Notes: a model not told the origin generated them from the sequence alone. 64,000 nt of DNA from Conyzicola nivalis_A (GCF_040548875.1 NZ_JBEPSJ010000002.1:682001-746000), one strand, 5' to 3'; counted from the first letter of the stretch, positions 18,833 through 26,648 are shown. A program made the numbers and translations.

Positions 18833-18864
18833 GGGCGGGCGGAGACACGGGTCTCCGCCCGCCC
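18833..18864. promoter_or_regulatory. intercistronic stem-loop between binding protein and permease genes
   Basis: A perfect 14-bp G/C-rich stem (18833-18846 with 18851-18864) closes a 4-base loop. There is no T-run after it on the minus strand, so it is not a clean terminator. Its position just 3' of the binding-protein gene is where transporter operons often place a structure that stabilises the upstream mRNA or partly terminates transcription. Either would let the binding protein be made in excess. Confidence 0.7.
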
Positions 18865-18869
18865 GCGCC

Positions 18870-18888
18870 GTCACGGAAGTGTCGTGAC
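18870..18888. promoter_or_regulatory. second intercistronic hairpin
   Basis: A 6-bp stem GTCACG/CGTGAC with a 7-base loop ends two bases before the stop codon of the binding-protein gene. Together with the larger stem-loop at 18833-18864 it forms a double structure in the 100-bp gap. Confidence 0.5.
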
Positions 18889-18890
18889 GA

Positions 18891-20000
18891 CTAGTTGATG
18901 CCGCCCTGGCTGCGCTTCCACGGGTCGTCGAAGTCGGCCTCGAGCTTGTCGAGAGTCGGCGGCGTGATGAAGTCGTCGACGTTGTCGCCGGTTACGACGA
19001 TCTGCGTTCCGTAGAAGGCGCGCTGGTCGTGCGAGAGGTCGGATACCTTGATGGCTCCGCTCGCAGCCATGTAGGCGAGCGACAGTGCCGCGCCGCCCTG
19101 CCAGAATGCGTCCGTCGACACCGAGGCGATGTATCCGCTCGTTCCCGACTTGATCTCGTCGAGCGCCTGCGGAACGGCGTCGAAGCCGACGATCGGGATC
19201 TCACCGTCGAGGCCGGCAGCCTTCAGCGCCTCGAGAGCTCCGAGTGCCATCTCGTCGTTCGCGGCCCAAATGCCCTTGACGCTGTCGCCGTGCTTGGCGA
19301 GCAGGGTCTGTGTCACGGTGAGCGCTTCAGAACGGCTCCAGTTGGCCGTCTGCTGGTCGAGAAGCGTGATGCCCGGCGCTTCGGCGAGCGCATTGTTGAG
19401 GCCCTCGAATCGCTGCTTGGATGCCACGTTGTCGAGGATGCCCTGCAGGGCGATGATTCCGCCCTCGCCTGCCATCGCGTCGAAGAGCTTTGCCGAGACC
19501 TCTTTGCCGCTCACACGTCCGTCGAAGCTGATGTGGGCTACCCAGTGGTCGCCGATGTCCCAGGGATTGAGGTCGTCGGGCTTGTTCCACTGTGTGACGA
19601 CGTAGCCGCCGGCGTCGGTGACCGCGCGCACGATCGCCTCGGTGTCGGCCGAGGTGTTGGGGTCGACGTTGAGCGCGTAGACATTGCCGGATCCGGCGAG
19701 CGCCTTGATCTGCGAGAGCTGCTTCTGCGAGTCGGCCTCATCGGTGATGACGTCGAGCTTCTTGTCGACCGAGTCGGCGAACAGCTGCCCGCCGGCGACC
19801 CAGTTGGCGTGGTACGAGTTAGAGAGGCTTCGCACGCCCTCTACGAGCTGCACGTCTTCGGCGGCAGCGGTTGCCGACCCGCCGCCGTCCTCCGAGGCCG
19901 ACGAGCAGCCGGCGAGGGCGATGGTGGCCACCGTGACGAGTGCCGCTGCCGTGACGAGCTGACGCTTGAAGCTGCGCCGCGTTACCTGTGGGGTTCTCAT
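18891..20000 (-). CDS. sugar ABC transporter substrate-binding lipoprotein
   Basis: A 369-residue periplasmic-binding-protein-fold protein (ribose/galactose type). Residues 1-35 are a lipoprotein signal with the lipobox TIALAGC, and the basic start MRTPQVTRRSFKRQ suggests a Tat-like twin-arginine stretch (TRRSF). Family features follow: VTDAGGYVVTQWN, GIWAANDEMALGALEALKAAG and IVGFDAVPQALDEIKSG. The start at 20000 has AAGGAG nine bases upstream. It is the first gene of the long catabolic operon and would set the specificity of the importer. The ligand is unknown but probably a sugar acid or polyol. Confidence 0.9.
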   Translation of the reverse strand: MRTPQVTRRSFKRQLVTAAALVTVATIALAGCSSASEDGGGSATAAAEDVQLVEGVRSLSNSYHANWVAGGQLFADSVDKKLDVITDEADSQKQLSQIKALAGSGNVYALNVDPNTSADTEAIVRAVTDAGGYVVTQWNKPDDLNPWDIGDHWVAHISFDGRVSGKEVSAKLFDAMAGEGGIIALQGILDNVASKQRFEGLNNALAEAPGITLLDQQTANWSRSEALTVTQTLLAKHGDSVKGIWAANDEMALGALEALKAAGLDGEIPIVGFDAVPQALDEIKSGTSGYIASVSTDAFWQGGAALSLAYMAASGAIKVSDLSHDQRAFYGTQIVVTGDNVDDFITPPTLDKLEADFDDPWKRSQGGIN

Positions 20001-20089
20001 GGAATGGATCTCCTTCACTACGTTGTGATTTGCAAACTGACATCTTTGTGGTTTGACAGGCGAGGCGGCTGGCTTCATCACCTGGTTTC

Positions 20090-20095
20090 ATTATG
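20090..20095 (-). promoter_or_regulatory. candidate -10 element of the sugar importer operon
   Basis: CATAAT on the minus strand, partly inside the operator at 20094-20108. The expected -35 position (20113-20118) has only a weak match, so the element is tentative. The distance to the start codon is about 90 bases. Confidence 0.35.
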
Positions 20096-20108
20096 TAGCA
20101 AAACTACA
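20094..20108. promoter_or_regulatory. GTAG-N5-CTAC operator O1 (probable RpiR-type site)
   Basis: TGTAGCAAAACTACA, a perfect 5-5-5 dyad upstream of the importer operon. It is one of four 15-bp sites with the same half-sites and spacing (others at 23769, 26569 and 26641). It overlaps a candidate -10 element, so binding would block transcription. The motif resembles the TGTA-centred sites known for HexR/RpiR-family regulators, one of which is encoded at 24953-25876. Confidence 0.7.
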
Positions 20109-20160
20109 GAACCTGCTAGTAATTGGCGCATAATGAGCGGCATTAGTCGAGAAATTGGGC

Positions 20161-20175
20161 TCAAACCTAGTTTGA
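20161..20175. promoter_or_regulatory. 15-bp palindrome, possible second operator
   Basis: TCAAACCTAGTTTGA is a perfect 6-3-6 dyad in the 230-bp gap between the KDG kinase gene and the binding-protein gene. Its half-sites differ from the GTAG-N5-CTAC sites, so a different regulator could use it. The shorter dyad GACTA...TAGTC at 20174-20189 abuts it. Confidence 0.4.
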
Positions 20176-20230
20176 CTACGAATTTAGTCGGGAGGCGCGC
20201 CAGAGCGCATCCCCGCTCACGCCTGCCTAC

Positions 20231-21181
20231 TCAGCGCTGGACGGGCTCCCGCGCGCCGAGCATCGCCAGCTCGCTCCTGCGCGGCATGCCCTCCCAGTCG
20301 CCGGGCACGAGGCACGCGAACGCGCCTGCCGTCACGGCTGTCGCGAGCCGGTCATCTACGCTCGCGCCCGACAGGAAGTCGGCGAGGTACGCACCCACGA
20401 AGGCGTCGCCGGCCCCGACGGTGTCGATCGCTTGAACGGGTACCGCTGGGCGCTCGTACTCCGCCCCGTCGACGAGGGCGACGCACCCGTCGATGCCGAG
20501 CTTGACGATCACCTGCCGCGGACCGAGGGCCGACACGGCGTGGGCGATCTCCAGTGGATGCGTCAGCGCCCCGGTGACGAGGGCGAATTCGTCGTCGCCT
20601 CCGAACACGATGTCACAGAGCGGGATCAGCTCGGCAAACTCCGTCGCCGCACGCTCGGGCGACCACAGCGCCGACCGGTAGTTCAGGTCGAACGATACGG
20701 TCACTCCCGCGTCGCGGGCCAGGTCCACGGCAGCGTGGACCGCCTCGCGGGCGTTCTGCGACAGGGCGGGCGTGATCCCCGTGATGTGAAGCAGCGACGC
20801 CGAGCGGATGTGCCCGGGGTCGATGTCGCCAACGGTCAGGCGCGAACCCGCACTCCCCGCCCGGTAGTACCAGACCTTGGTGGAGGCGGCGGTGCGGCGT
20901 TCCTTGAGCATGAGACCCGTCTGCGCGTCGGGATCCCGCTCGGCGGTGACCGCGATCCCCTCGGCCACGAGCTCGCGCACCACGAGGTCGCCAAGGCTGT
21001 CTGTTCCGAGCCGGCCGATCCAGCGCGTCGGAATCCCGAGTCGGGTGAGGGCGATCGCGACGTTCGACTCCGCCCCGCCGATCCCGAGCTGCAGGGCGCC
21101 GATGTGCGGAAACGAGCCCACCTCGGTCGCGCGCGCGAGTGCCATGGTCTCGCCGAGGGTGACCACGGTCGGCACGGTCAC
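20231..21181 (-). CDS. kdgK: 2-keto-3-deoxygluconate kinase (PfkB family)
   Basis: A 316-residue ribokinase-family kinase that would phosphorylate 2-keto-3-deoxygluconate to KDPG. GGAESNVAIALTRLG is the substrate-site motif and DTVGAGDAFVGAYLADFL is PfkB signature 2 with the catalytic Asp. RTAASTKVWYYRAGSAGSRL is typical of KdgK. The GTG start at 21181 shares a base with the TAG stop of kduD (TAGTG). Its position after kduI and kduD supports the assignment over generic fructokinase. Confidence 0.87.
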   Translation of the reverse strand: MTVPTVVTLGETMALARATEVGSFPHIGALQLGIGGAESNVAIALTRLGIPTRWIGRLGTDSLGDLVVRELVAEGIAVTAERDPDAQTGLMLKERRTAASTKVWYYRAGSAGSRLTVGDIDPGHIRSASLLHITGITPALSQNAREAVHAAVDLARDAGVTVSFDLNYRSALWSPERAATEFAELIPLCDIVFGGDDEFALVTGALTHPLEIAHAVSALGPRQVIVKLGIDGCVALVDGAEYERPAVPVQAIDTVGAGDAFVGAYLADFLSGASVDDRLATAVTAGAFACLVPGDWEGMPRRSELAMLGAREPVQR

Positions 21182-21942
21182 TAGCGGGCCAGCCAGCCGC
21201 CGTCGACGGGGAGGACGATCCCGTTGACGTAGTTGGCGGCCCTGGATGAGAGGAATACGGCGGCACCGCCGATGTCGGCGGCGTCGCCCCATCGGCCGGC
21301 GGGTATTCGCGACAGGATCGAGTCGCTGCGGTCGGGATCCGCCCTCAGCGCTGTGGTGTTGTCGGTCGCGATATACCCCGGGGCGATCGCGTTAACGTTG
21401 ACGCCTGAACCGGCCCATTCGTTGGCGAGGGCCCGGGTGAGCCCGGCGACCGCACTCTTCGAGGCCGTGTATCCGGGCACGTTCACACCTCCTTGGAAGC
21501 TCAGCATCGAGGCGATGAAGACGATGCGCCCCGACCCGCGCTCGACGAACCCGCGCCCCAGCTCTCGTGCGAGCACGAACTGCGATCGCAGGTTGACGTC
21601 GATGACGTAGTCCCAGTCCTCGTCGCTATGGTTCACGGCCGGGCTGCGGCGGATCGTGCCGCCGTTGTTGACGAGCACGTCCGCGTCACGTCCCGCGAGC
21701 TCCGCGGCGAGGCCGGCGACAGCGCCGCGGTCAGAGAGGTCGGCCGAGAGCCCCTCGAACCGCCGGCCGTGCGACTCGACGAGCCGTCGGACGGGGCTGT
21801 CGCCGTTGTCAAGCGTGGCGCTCACGCCGACGATGTCCGCCCCGGCGGCGGCGAGCGAACCTGCGATGGCGAGGCCGATACCGCGACTCGCTCCCGTCAC
21901 GACGGCCGTCGAGCCCGCCAGAGAGAAGAGGTCCTCGATCAT
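21181..21942 (-). CDS. kduD: 2-dehydro-3-deoxy-D-gluconate 5-dehydrogenase
   Basis: A 253-residue short-chain dehydrogenase that would reduce 2,5-diketo-3-deoxygluconate to KDG. Motifs are AVVTGASRGIGLAIA (cofactor), LVNNGG, and the S-Y-K catalytic set (FIASMLSF, YTASKSAV). The C terminus VNGIVLPVDGGWLAR is typical of KduD. I chose the ATG at 21942 (MIEDLFSLAG), which aligns with the E. coli KduD N terminus and has AAGGA six bases upstream. An in-frame ATG at 21972 overlaps the kduI stop and is the alternative. Confidence 0.88.
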   Translation of the reverse strand: MIEDLFSLAGSTAVVTGASRGIGLAIAGSLAAAGADIVGVSATLDNGDSPVRRLVESHGRRFEGLSADLSDRGAVAGLAAELAGRDADVLVNNGGTIRRSPAVNHSDEDWDYVIDVNLRSQFVLARELGRGFVERGSGRIVFIASMLSFQGGVNVPGYTASKSAVAGLTRALANEWAGSGVNVNAIAPGYIATDNTTALRADPDRSDSILSRIPAGRWGDAADIGGAAVFLSSRAANYVNGIVLPVDGGWLAR

Positions 21943-21968
21943 CGCGTGTCCTTCTGGTTGCGGCCGGG

Positions 21969-22799
21969 TCATCGCATGTCCGAGATCGCGAAGCCGTCCA
22001 TGTCGTCGAACGACTGGTTCTCGCCCGCCATCGCCCAGACGAAGCTGTAGCTAGCGGTACCTACGCCGGAGTGCACCGACCAGCTCGGCGCGATGATGGC
22101 CTGTTCGTTCGCGACGACCAGGTGACGGGTCTCGGTCGGCTCCCCCAGTATGTGGACGACCCGCGCCTCGTCGGGCAGACCGAAATAGAGATAGCACTCG
22201 GTGCGTCGGTCGTGGGTATGGGCAGGGAGCGTGTTCCACATATTGCCCGGATGCAGCTCGGTGACGCCCATGACGACCTGGCAGCTGCGCACGCCGTTCT
22301 CGTGGATGTACTGGTTGAGCGTGCGCCGGTTGGAGGTGAGCGGATCGCCCAGCTCGCGACGGATGCCGCCTCCCGCCGGCACGAGGGTCGTAGGGTAGCG
22401 CGTGTGGGCGGGAGCCGAGAAGATGTAGAGCCGGGCGGGTTCCGCCGCGGCATCCGATTCGAATTCGACCGAGGCCGCGCCCATTCCGACATAGAGACAC
22501 GACCCGGTAGCCATTTCGAAGGACTCCCCATCGATCGTCGCGCGCCCGCTTCCTCCGACGTTGACGATTCCTGCTTCCCGGTGTTCGAAGAAGTAGTCGC
22601 TGCGAATCTCCGGGTAGGGAGGCAACGTCACCGGCCCTGACACCGGCTTGACGCCGACCAGTACGACGCGGTCGTGATGGGTGTACACCGCGGTCGCCCC
22701 GTCGTCGACGAATAGACCCTCGACGAGGTATCGGTCACGGAGGGCGGCAGTGTCGAAGCCGGGTATCTGCTCGGGGTTGGTCGCGTATCGCGTCTGCAT
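21969..22799 (-). CDS. kduI: 5-dehydro-4-deoxy-D-glucuronate isomerase
   Basis: A 276-residue cupin-fold isomerase that converts 5-keto-4-deoxyuronate, the product of oligogalacturonide or unsaturated uronide breakdown, to 2,5-diketo-3-deoxygluconate. Zinc ligands are visible in LPAHTHDRRTECYLYF and SWSVHSGVG. YFFEHREAGIVNVGG and MGVTELHPGNMWNTL are strongly KduI-like. Length matches the family (about 278). It directly precedes kduD and kdgK, giving a complete route from unsaturated uronate to KDPG. Confidence 0.95.
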   Translation of the reverse strand: MQTRYATNPEQIPGFDTAALRDRYLVEGLFVDDGATAVYTHHDRVVLVGVKPVSGPVTLPPYPEIRSDYFFEHREAGIVNVGGSGRATIDGESFEMATGSCLYVGMGAASVEFESDAAAEPARLYIFSAPAHTRYPTTLVPAGGGIRRELGDPLTSNRRTLNQYIHENGVRSCQVVMGVTELHPGNMWNTLPAHTHDRRTECYLYFGLPDEARVVHILGEPTETRHLVVANEQAIIAPSWSVHSGVGTASYSFVWAMAGENQSFDDMDGFAISDMR

Positions 22800-22843
22800 G
22801 AACTGCTCTGTTCTCGAGATGTTGGCGGTGAGGAGGTGGCGGT

Positions 22844-23689
22844 CTAGAAGTCGTCGATGAAGTCGTTCGGGTGCTGACCCACGCGCTCGCCCCGGTGGAT
22901 AGCGGCGAAGGCAGCCATGTCGTCTTCACTCAGCTCGAAGTCGAACAGAGCGATGTTCTCGCGGATGCGCGACTCGGTGGCCGACTTCGGCACGACGATG
23001 TTGCCCAGCTGCAGCTGCCAGCGAAGGATTACCTGGGCGGGAGTGCGCCCGAGCCGGTCGGCGATCGCGCGGATCACCGGGTCTCCGAGCACGGTCCCCT
23101 GGCCGAGGGGGCTCCACGACTCTGTCGCGATGCCCAGCTCCCGGTGCAGCGCGAACAGCTCGTGCTGCTGAAGGTACGGGTGGAACTCGATCTGGTTGAG
23201 GGCCGGCACGACATCCGCCGAGTCGAGCAGGGTGCGAAGATGGTCGGGCTCGAAGTTCGAGACGCCGATCGCCCGGACTCGGCCGTCGGCGTAGAGCTTC
23301 TCGAATGCCCGCCAGGTCTCGACATAGCGGTTGTGGAACGGCACCGGCCAGTGCACGAGGTACATGTCGATGTAGTCGGTTCCGAGCTTCGCGAGGCTGT
23401 TGTCGAACGCTCGCAGCACACTGTCGTAGCCCTGCTCGTTGTTCCAGAGCTTGGTGGTCACGAACACGTCTGAACGAGCGAGGTTGGATGCCTCGAGTGC
23501 GGCGCCGACGCCGCCCTCGTTCGTGTAGATGCGTGCCGTGTCAACGGCGCGATAGCCCGCGTCGAAGGCGGTGAGCACGGCCTCGGTCGCGCGTTCGTCA
23601 GGAGTGATCTGCCACACGCCGAAGCCGAGTTGGGGCATTTCCACCCCGTTGTTCAAAGTGACGGTGGGTACGGAAACGGTTGTACTCAT
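22844..23689 (-). CDS. aldo/keto reductase (AKR5-like)
   Basis: A 281-residue NADPH-dependent reductase of the 2,5-diketo-gluconate reductase/prostaglandin F synthase type. Signatures include GYRAVDTARIYTNEGGVG (catalytic Asp, Tyr), VTTKLWNNEQGYDSVLRAF (catalytic Lys), YIDMYLVHWPVP, and the C-terminal IVVPKSATESRIRENIALFDF. I chose the ATG at 23689 (MSTTVSVPTVTL), with AAGGAG nine bases upstream. It is the first gene of the kdu operon and could act on diketo-sugar acids, which fits its company. Confidence 0.9.
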   Translation of the reverse strand: MSTTVSVPTVTLNNGVEMPQLGFGVWQITPDERATEAVLTAFDAGYRAVDTARIYTNEGGVGAALEASNLARSDVFVTTKLWNNEQGYDSVLRAFDNSLAKLGTDYIDMYLVHWPVPFHNRYVETWRAFEKLYADGRVRAIGVSNFEPDHLRTLLDSADVVPALNQIEFHPYLQQHELFALHRELGIATESWSPLGQGTVLGDPVIRAIADRLGRTPAQVILRWQLQLGNIVVPKSATESRIRENIALFDFELSEDDMAAFAAIHRGERVGQHPNDFIDDF

Positions 23690-23768
23690 TCGCGGCGACT
23701 CCTTCGTGGCGCTCATGCAGGGCAATTCGGGAAGAACCGCGTGGTCTCATTCTCGTCGCACGCGCTTC

Positions 23769-23783
23769 GGTAGTGATACTACC
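23769..23783. promoter_or_regulatory. GTAG-N5-CTAC operator O2
   Basis: GGTAGTGATACTACC, a perfect 6-3-6 dyad in the 222-bp divergent gap between the aldo/keto reductase (minus) and the zinc dehydrogenase (plus). It shares half-sites and spacing with O1, O3 and O4, so it could control both divergent units. Confidence 0.72.
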
Positions 23784-23911
23784 TAAATACTCGACTTTTC
23801 GGACGGAAAGTGATCAAATTGGACACGGCGACCTATTCATTGTCAGTTTCGCTACAGAAACCTTTCGCGAGAGTCGCTGCATCCGTTCCGAAACGAACAC
23901 AGGAGTTCACC

Positions 23912-24949
23912 ATGTCATCGTCGACACCTCAAACCCGACGCCGCGTCCATATCCCGAGCCCGGATGTGGTCGAGATAGTCTCCGAAGCGCTCCCCGAACT
24001 CGGAGATGACGAAGCGCTGGTCTCCATGCTCGTCGCCGGCGTCTGCGGCTCCGACACCCACGCCATGCACGGCCACCATCCGCAGATGAAGCTGCCCTAC
24101 TATCCGGGGCACGAGGTTGTGGGAGTGGTCGAGGCGGTCGGCCGGAACGTCACCGGCGTGACCGTCGGCACGCGCGTCACCCCCGAGCCCACCCTGCCCT
24201 GCGGCGAATGCAAGATGTGCCGTACGGGGCGGGAGAACATCTGCGACAACCTCGAATTCTTCGGCTGCGGTTTTCGAGAAGGGGGCATGGCCGATGTCTT
24301 CACGGTGCGCGCCGACCGGCTGCACGCGATCCCCGACGGCATGAGCGACCTCGAGGCCGCCCTGATCGAACCGCTGGCCACGCCGGTCCACGCGGTCCGC
24401 CTGGCGGGCGACGTCAAAGGGAAGACGGTCGCGATTCTTGGCGCGGGCACCATCGCACTACTCGTTCTCGCGACCGTGCGCTACCGCGGCGCGCGTCGCG
24501 TAGTGATGACCGACGTGCTCGAGTCCAAGCGTGCACTCGCACTCAAGCTCGGCGCCGACGCCGTGCTCGATGCGGCCGACCCCGACGTCGCCGCCCAAGT
24601 CGTGGCACAGCTCGGCGAGACGGCCGACTTCGTGTTCGACTGCGTCTCCATCCAGCCCACTTTCGACTCCGCGGTCGAGATGGTGGGCAAGGGCGGAACG
24701 ATCGTTGTCGTGGGCGTCCCGCAGAAATCGGTCGTCGTTCCCCTGCCTACCCTGCAGGACCGGCAGGTTCGCGTGCAGGGCGCGGCCACCTACGTTGCCG
24801 AGGATTACGCCGACGCCACGGAGATCATCCGCTCGGGCGCCGTCTCCACGAGCGACATGATCTCCAGTTCGTACCCGATGGCCGAATCGGCCGCCGCCTT
24901 CGCCGCCTCGGCTGGCGGGCACGAGGTGAAGGTCGTCATCACGGCCTGA
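23912..24949 (+). CDS. zinc-dependent dehydrogenase
   Basis: A 345-residue medium-chain dehydrogenase. Catalytic-zinc motifs are GVCGSDTHAMHGHHPQ and GHEVVGVVEAVG. A four-Cys structural-zinc lobe LPCGECKMCRTGRENIC and the Rossmann motif AILGAGTIALLVLA follow. It resembles threonine/sorbitol/L-idonate dehydrogenases. The ATG at 23912 has AGGAG six bases upstream, and a longer in-frame start at 23810 lacks one. It is transcribed away from the kdu operon and converges with the RpiR gene, 3 bp apart. It probably oxidises a polyol or sugar acid of the same route. Confidence 0.88.
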   Translation: MSSSTPQTRRRVHIPSPDVVEIVSEALPELGDDEALVSMLVAGVCGSDTHAMHGHHPQMKLPYYPGHEVVGVVEAVGRNVTGVTVGTRVTPEPTLPCGECKMCRTGRENICDNLEFFGCGFREGGMADVFTVRADRLHAIPDGMSDLEAALIEPLATPVHAVRLAGDVKGKTVAILGAGTIALLVLATVRYRGARRVVMTDVLESKRALALKLGADAVLDAADPDVAAQVVAQLGETADFVFDCVSIQPTFDSAVEMVGKGGTIVVVGVPQKSVVVPLPTLQDRQVRVQGAATYVAEDYADATEIIRSGAVSTSDMISSSYPMAESAAAFAASAGGHEVKVVITA

Positions 24950-24952
24950 CGG

Positions 24953-25876
24953 TCAGCTGGGGGAGAGGCGGTCTCGGGTCCGGAACGACGCGAGACCGTC
25001 TTTCATTGCACGAATTCGCGCGAGGTGCTCGCTCCCGCGCTGCGAGGCGACCGACGTTGCGAGAATGTCGATGATCACGAGCCCCGCGAGCCTGCTGACC
25101 GTCGGAGTGTAGATGTCTGTGTCCTCGAAGGTCTTCACAACGAGCGTCACGTCGCTCTCGTCGACCAGAGGGCCGGACGAGGCGCCGGTGATCGCGACCA
25201 CCGTCGCTCCGTTGGCTCTGGCCCGCGCCGCGACCTCGACGACGGACTGTGTGCGCCCGGTGTGCGAGATCGCCACGAGAACCGTTCCAGGCGCGCTCAT
25301 CGCGGCGGCCATGAACTGCTGGTGTGCGTCTGTGGGCGCCATACACGGCACACCGAACAGGGAGAACTTCTGCGCCGCGTCCGTGGCGATGATCCCGGAG
25401 GCGCCGAAGCCGATAAAGAGAATCTGCTGGGCGGCCACAAGCTGTTCTACCGCCGATTCGATCGCCGCGGTGTCGAGATTGCGCCTGGCCCGGTCGAGGC
25501 TGGTGAGAGTGTGGTCGAAGATCTTGGTGACGAGCTCCGCGACGGAATCGTCGTCGTCGATAGCCGAGTGCGTCACCGGGATGCCGAGCGCGAGCGCTTG
25601 GGCGAGCGCGATCTTGAAAGACTGGAACCCGTCGAATCCGAGTCCCGTGCAGAACCTCATGACCGTCGGCTCGCTCACGCCGGCGGCCTCGGCTACGGCT
25701 GCCATCGTCGAGTGCATAAAGAACTCGGGATTCTCGGCAACCATGTCGGCGACCTTGCGCTCCGACTTGCGCAACGTCGCCGAGATCGTAGCCAGACGCT
25801 GCAGCAGCGGCTCCTCCGAACCGTCGAGCGCGGTCGTTGTCACTTCTTGGCTCTCTTCGGCCATTGCGTCAGACAT
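24953..25876 (-). CDS. RpiR/MurR/HexR family transcriptional regulator
   Basis: A 307-residue regulator. Residues 30-105 form the RpiR helix-turn-helix domain, including TMAAVAEAAGVSEPTVMRFC and LGFDGFQSFKIALAQAL. Residues 150-290 are a phosphosugar-binding SIS domain (ILFIGFGASGIIATDAAQKF, VAISHTGRTQSVVEVA). Such proteins sense KDPG or other sugar phosphates. It lies downstream of the cupin isomerase gene on the same strand. Four GTAG-N5-CTAC dyads in the neighbouring promoter regions are the obvious candidate operators. Confidence 0.92.
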   Translation of the reverse strand: MSDAMAEESQEVTTTALDGSEEPLLQRLATISATLRKSERKVADMVAENPEFFMHSTMAAVAEAAGVSEPTVMRFCTGLGFDGFQSFKIALAQALALGIPVTHSAIDDDDSVAELVTKIFDHTLTSLDRARRNLDTAAIESAVEQLVAAQQILFIGFGASGIIATDAAQKFSLFGVPCMAPTDAHQQFMAAAMSAPGTVLVAISHTGRTQSVVEVAARARANGATVVAITGASSGPLVDESDVTLVVKTFEDTDIYTPTVSRLAGLVIIDILATSVASQRGSEHLARIRAMKDGLASFRTRDRLSPS

Positions 25877-25936
25877 CCCTTGATTCCCGACCGGGTAGCC
25901 CCGTCGATGGAATCGTAGCCTACGGTCGACGGCCGG

Positions 25937-26551
25937 TCAGGCCGTAGTCGTGTCGAGGGCATATCCGGTGTGGTTCGGGTTCGTCACGGCTCTCCAGCCG
26001 CCGGCGCCGTCATCTACGACCAACGTCTTCATGCCGCCGGCCGCGGCGATGACCTCGTAGTCCTGCCCGGCGTCGCCGTTGTAGCAGAACAGCGTGACGA
26101 ACGGTTCGTCACCCACATTGACACTGCGATGTATCCAGTGCCCGGGCACGTGAACCGCGACGCCGGGCGTCATCTCGATGGCTCGCGTCTCGCCCCCGAG
26201 GGTGTCCATCAGCATGACTCCGCGGCCGGAGATGCAGTAGTACAACTCGGCGCGATCGGCAAGGGCGTGGAGGTGCCCGCGCGTGACGGCGAATTCCTCG
26301 CCCACCTTGCCAGGCAGCAGCGTGCTCGTGCCGATGGTGAGGGACCCCGGCCCGTTGTCATAACTGTGAACGTCGACTGTGTACACGAGCTCGTCCGCTC
26401 CACGTTGTGCGAGCTGGTTTTCGAATGCCCCATCATCGGAGTACACACCGGCGAGACGAGGCAGAAACACCTCGTAATTGTCGCTGCGGCCGCCCAGACC
26501 CGCGGAACTCACGGTAAACGCGGCAGGAATGGACACGGGGGCTGTGGTCAT
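25937..26551 (-). CDS. cupin-type glucose-6-phosphate isomerase family protein
   Basis: A 204-residue single-domain cupin of the PF06560 group (archaeal-type phosphoglucose isomerase). The metal site is visible in FAVTRGHLHALADRAELYYCISGRG, with H-x-H and a later Glu, and the second cupin motif is in VPGHWIHRSVNVG. True phosphoglucose isomerase activity is not proven by this, and an isomerase for another phosphosugar or keto-acid in the island is equally possible. I chose the ATG at 26551 because GGAG lies six bases upstream. The ATG at 26563 has no ribosome site. It precedes the RpiR gene in the same unit. Confidence 0.75.
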   Translation of the reverse strand: MTTAPVSIPAAFTVSSAGLGGRSDNYEVFLPRLAGVYSDDGAFENQLAQRGADELVYTVDVHSYDNGPGSLTIGTSTLLPGKVGEEFAVTRGHLHALADRAELYYCISGRGVMLMDTLGGETRAIEMTPGVAVHVPGHWIHRSVNVGDEPFVTLFCYNGDAGQDYEVIAAAGGMKTLVVDDGAGGWRAVTNPNHTGYALDTTTA

Positions 26552-26568
26552 CGCGAACTCCATCGATT

Positions 26569-26583
26569 GGTAGTAAAGCTACA
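26569..26583. promoter_or_regulatory. GTAG-N5-CTAC operator O3
   Basis: GGTAGTAAAGCTACA lies 17 bp before the cupin/RpiR start codon, close to the expected transcription start of that unit. It would allow autoregulation of the RpiR gene. Confidence 0.68.
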
Positions 26584-26619
26584 TTCTGCCCCAATACTCT
26601 CAGATGCGAGGCAGGAATG

Positions 26620-26648
26620 TTGGCTTTGGCATCGTGTTTCTGTAGTAT
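26620..26648 (+). promoter_or_regulatory. promoter of the zinc dehydrogenase at 26686
   Basis: TTGGCT (26620-26625) and TAGTAT (26643-26648) are spaced by 17 bases. The -10 element lies inside operator O4, so repressor binding would directly exclude RNA polymerase. The start codon is about 38 bases downstream. Confidence 0.6.
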
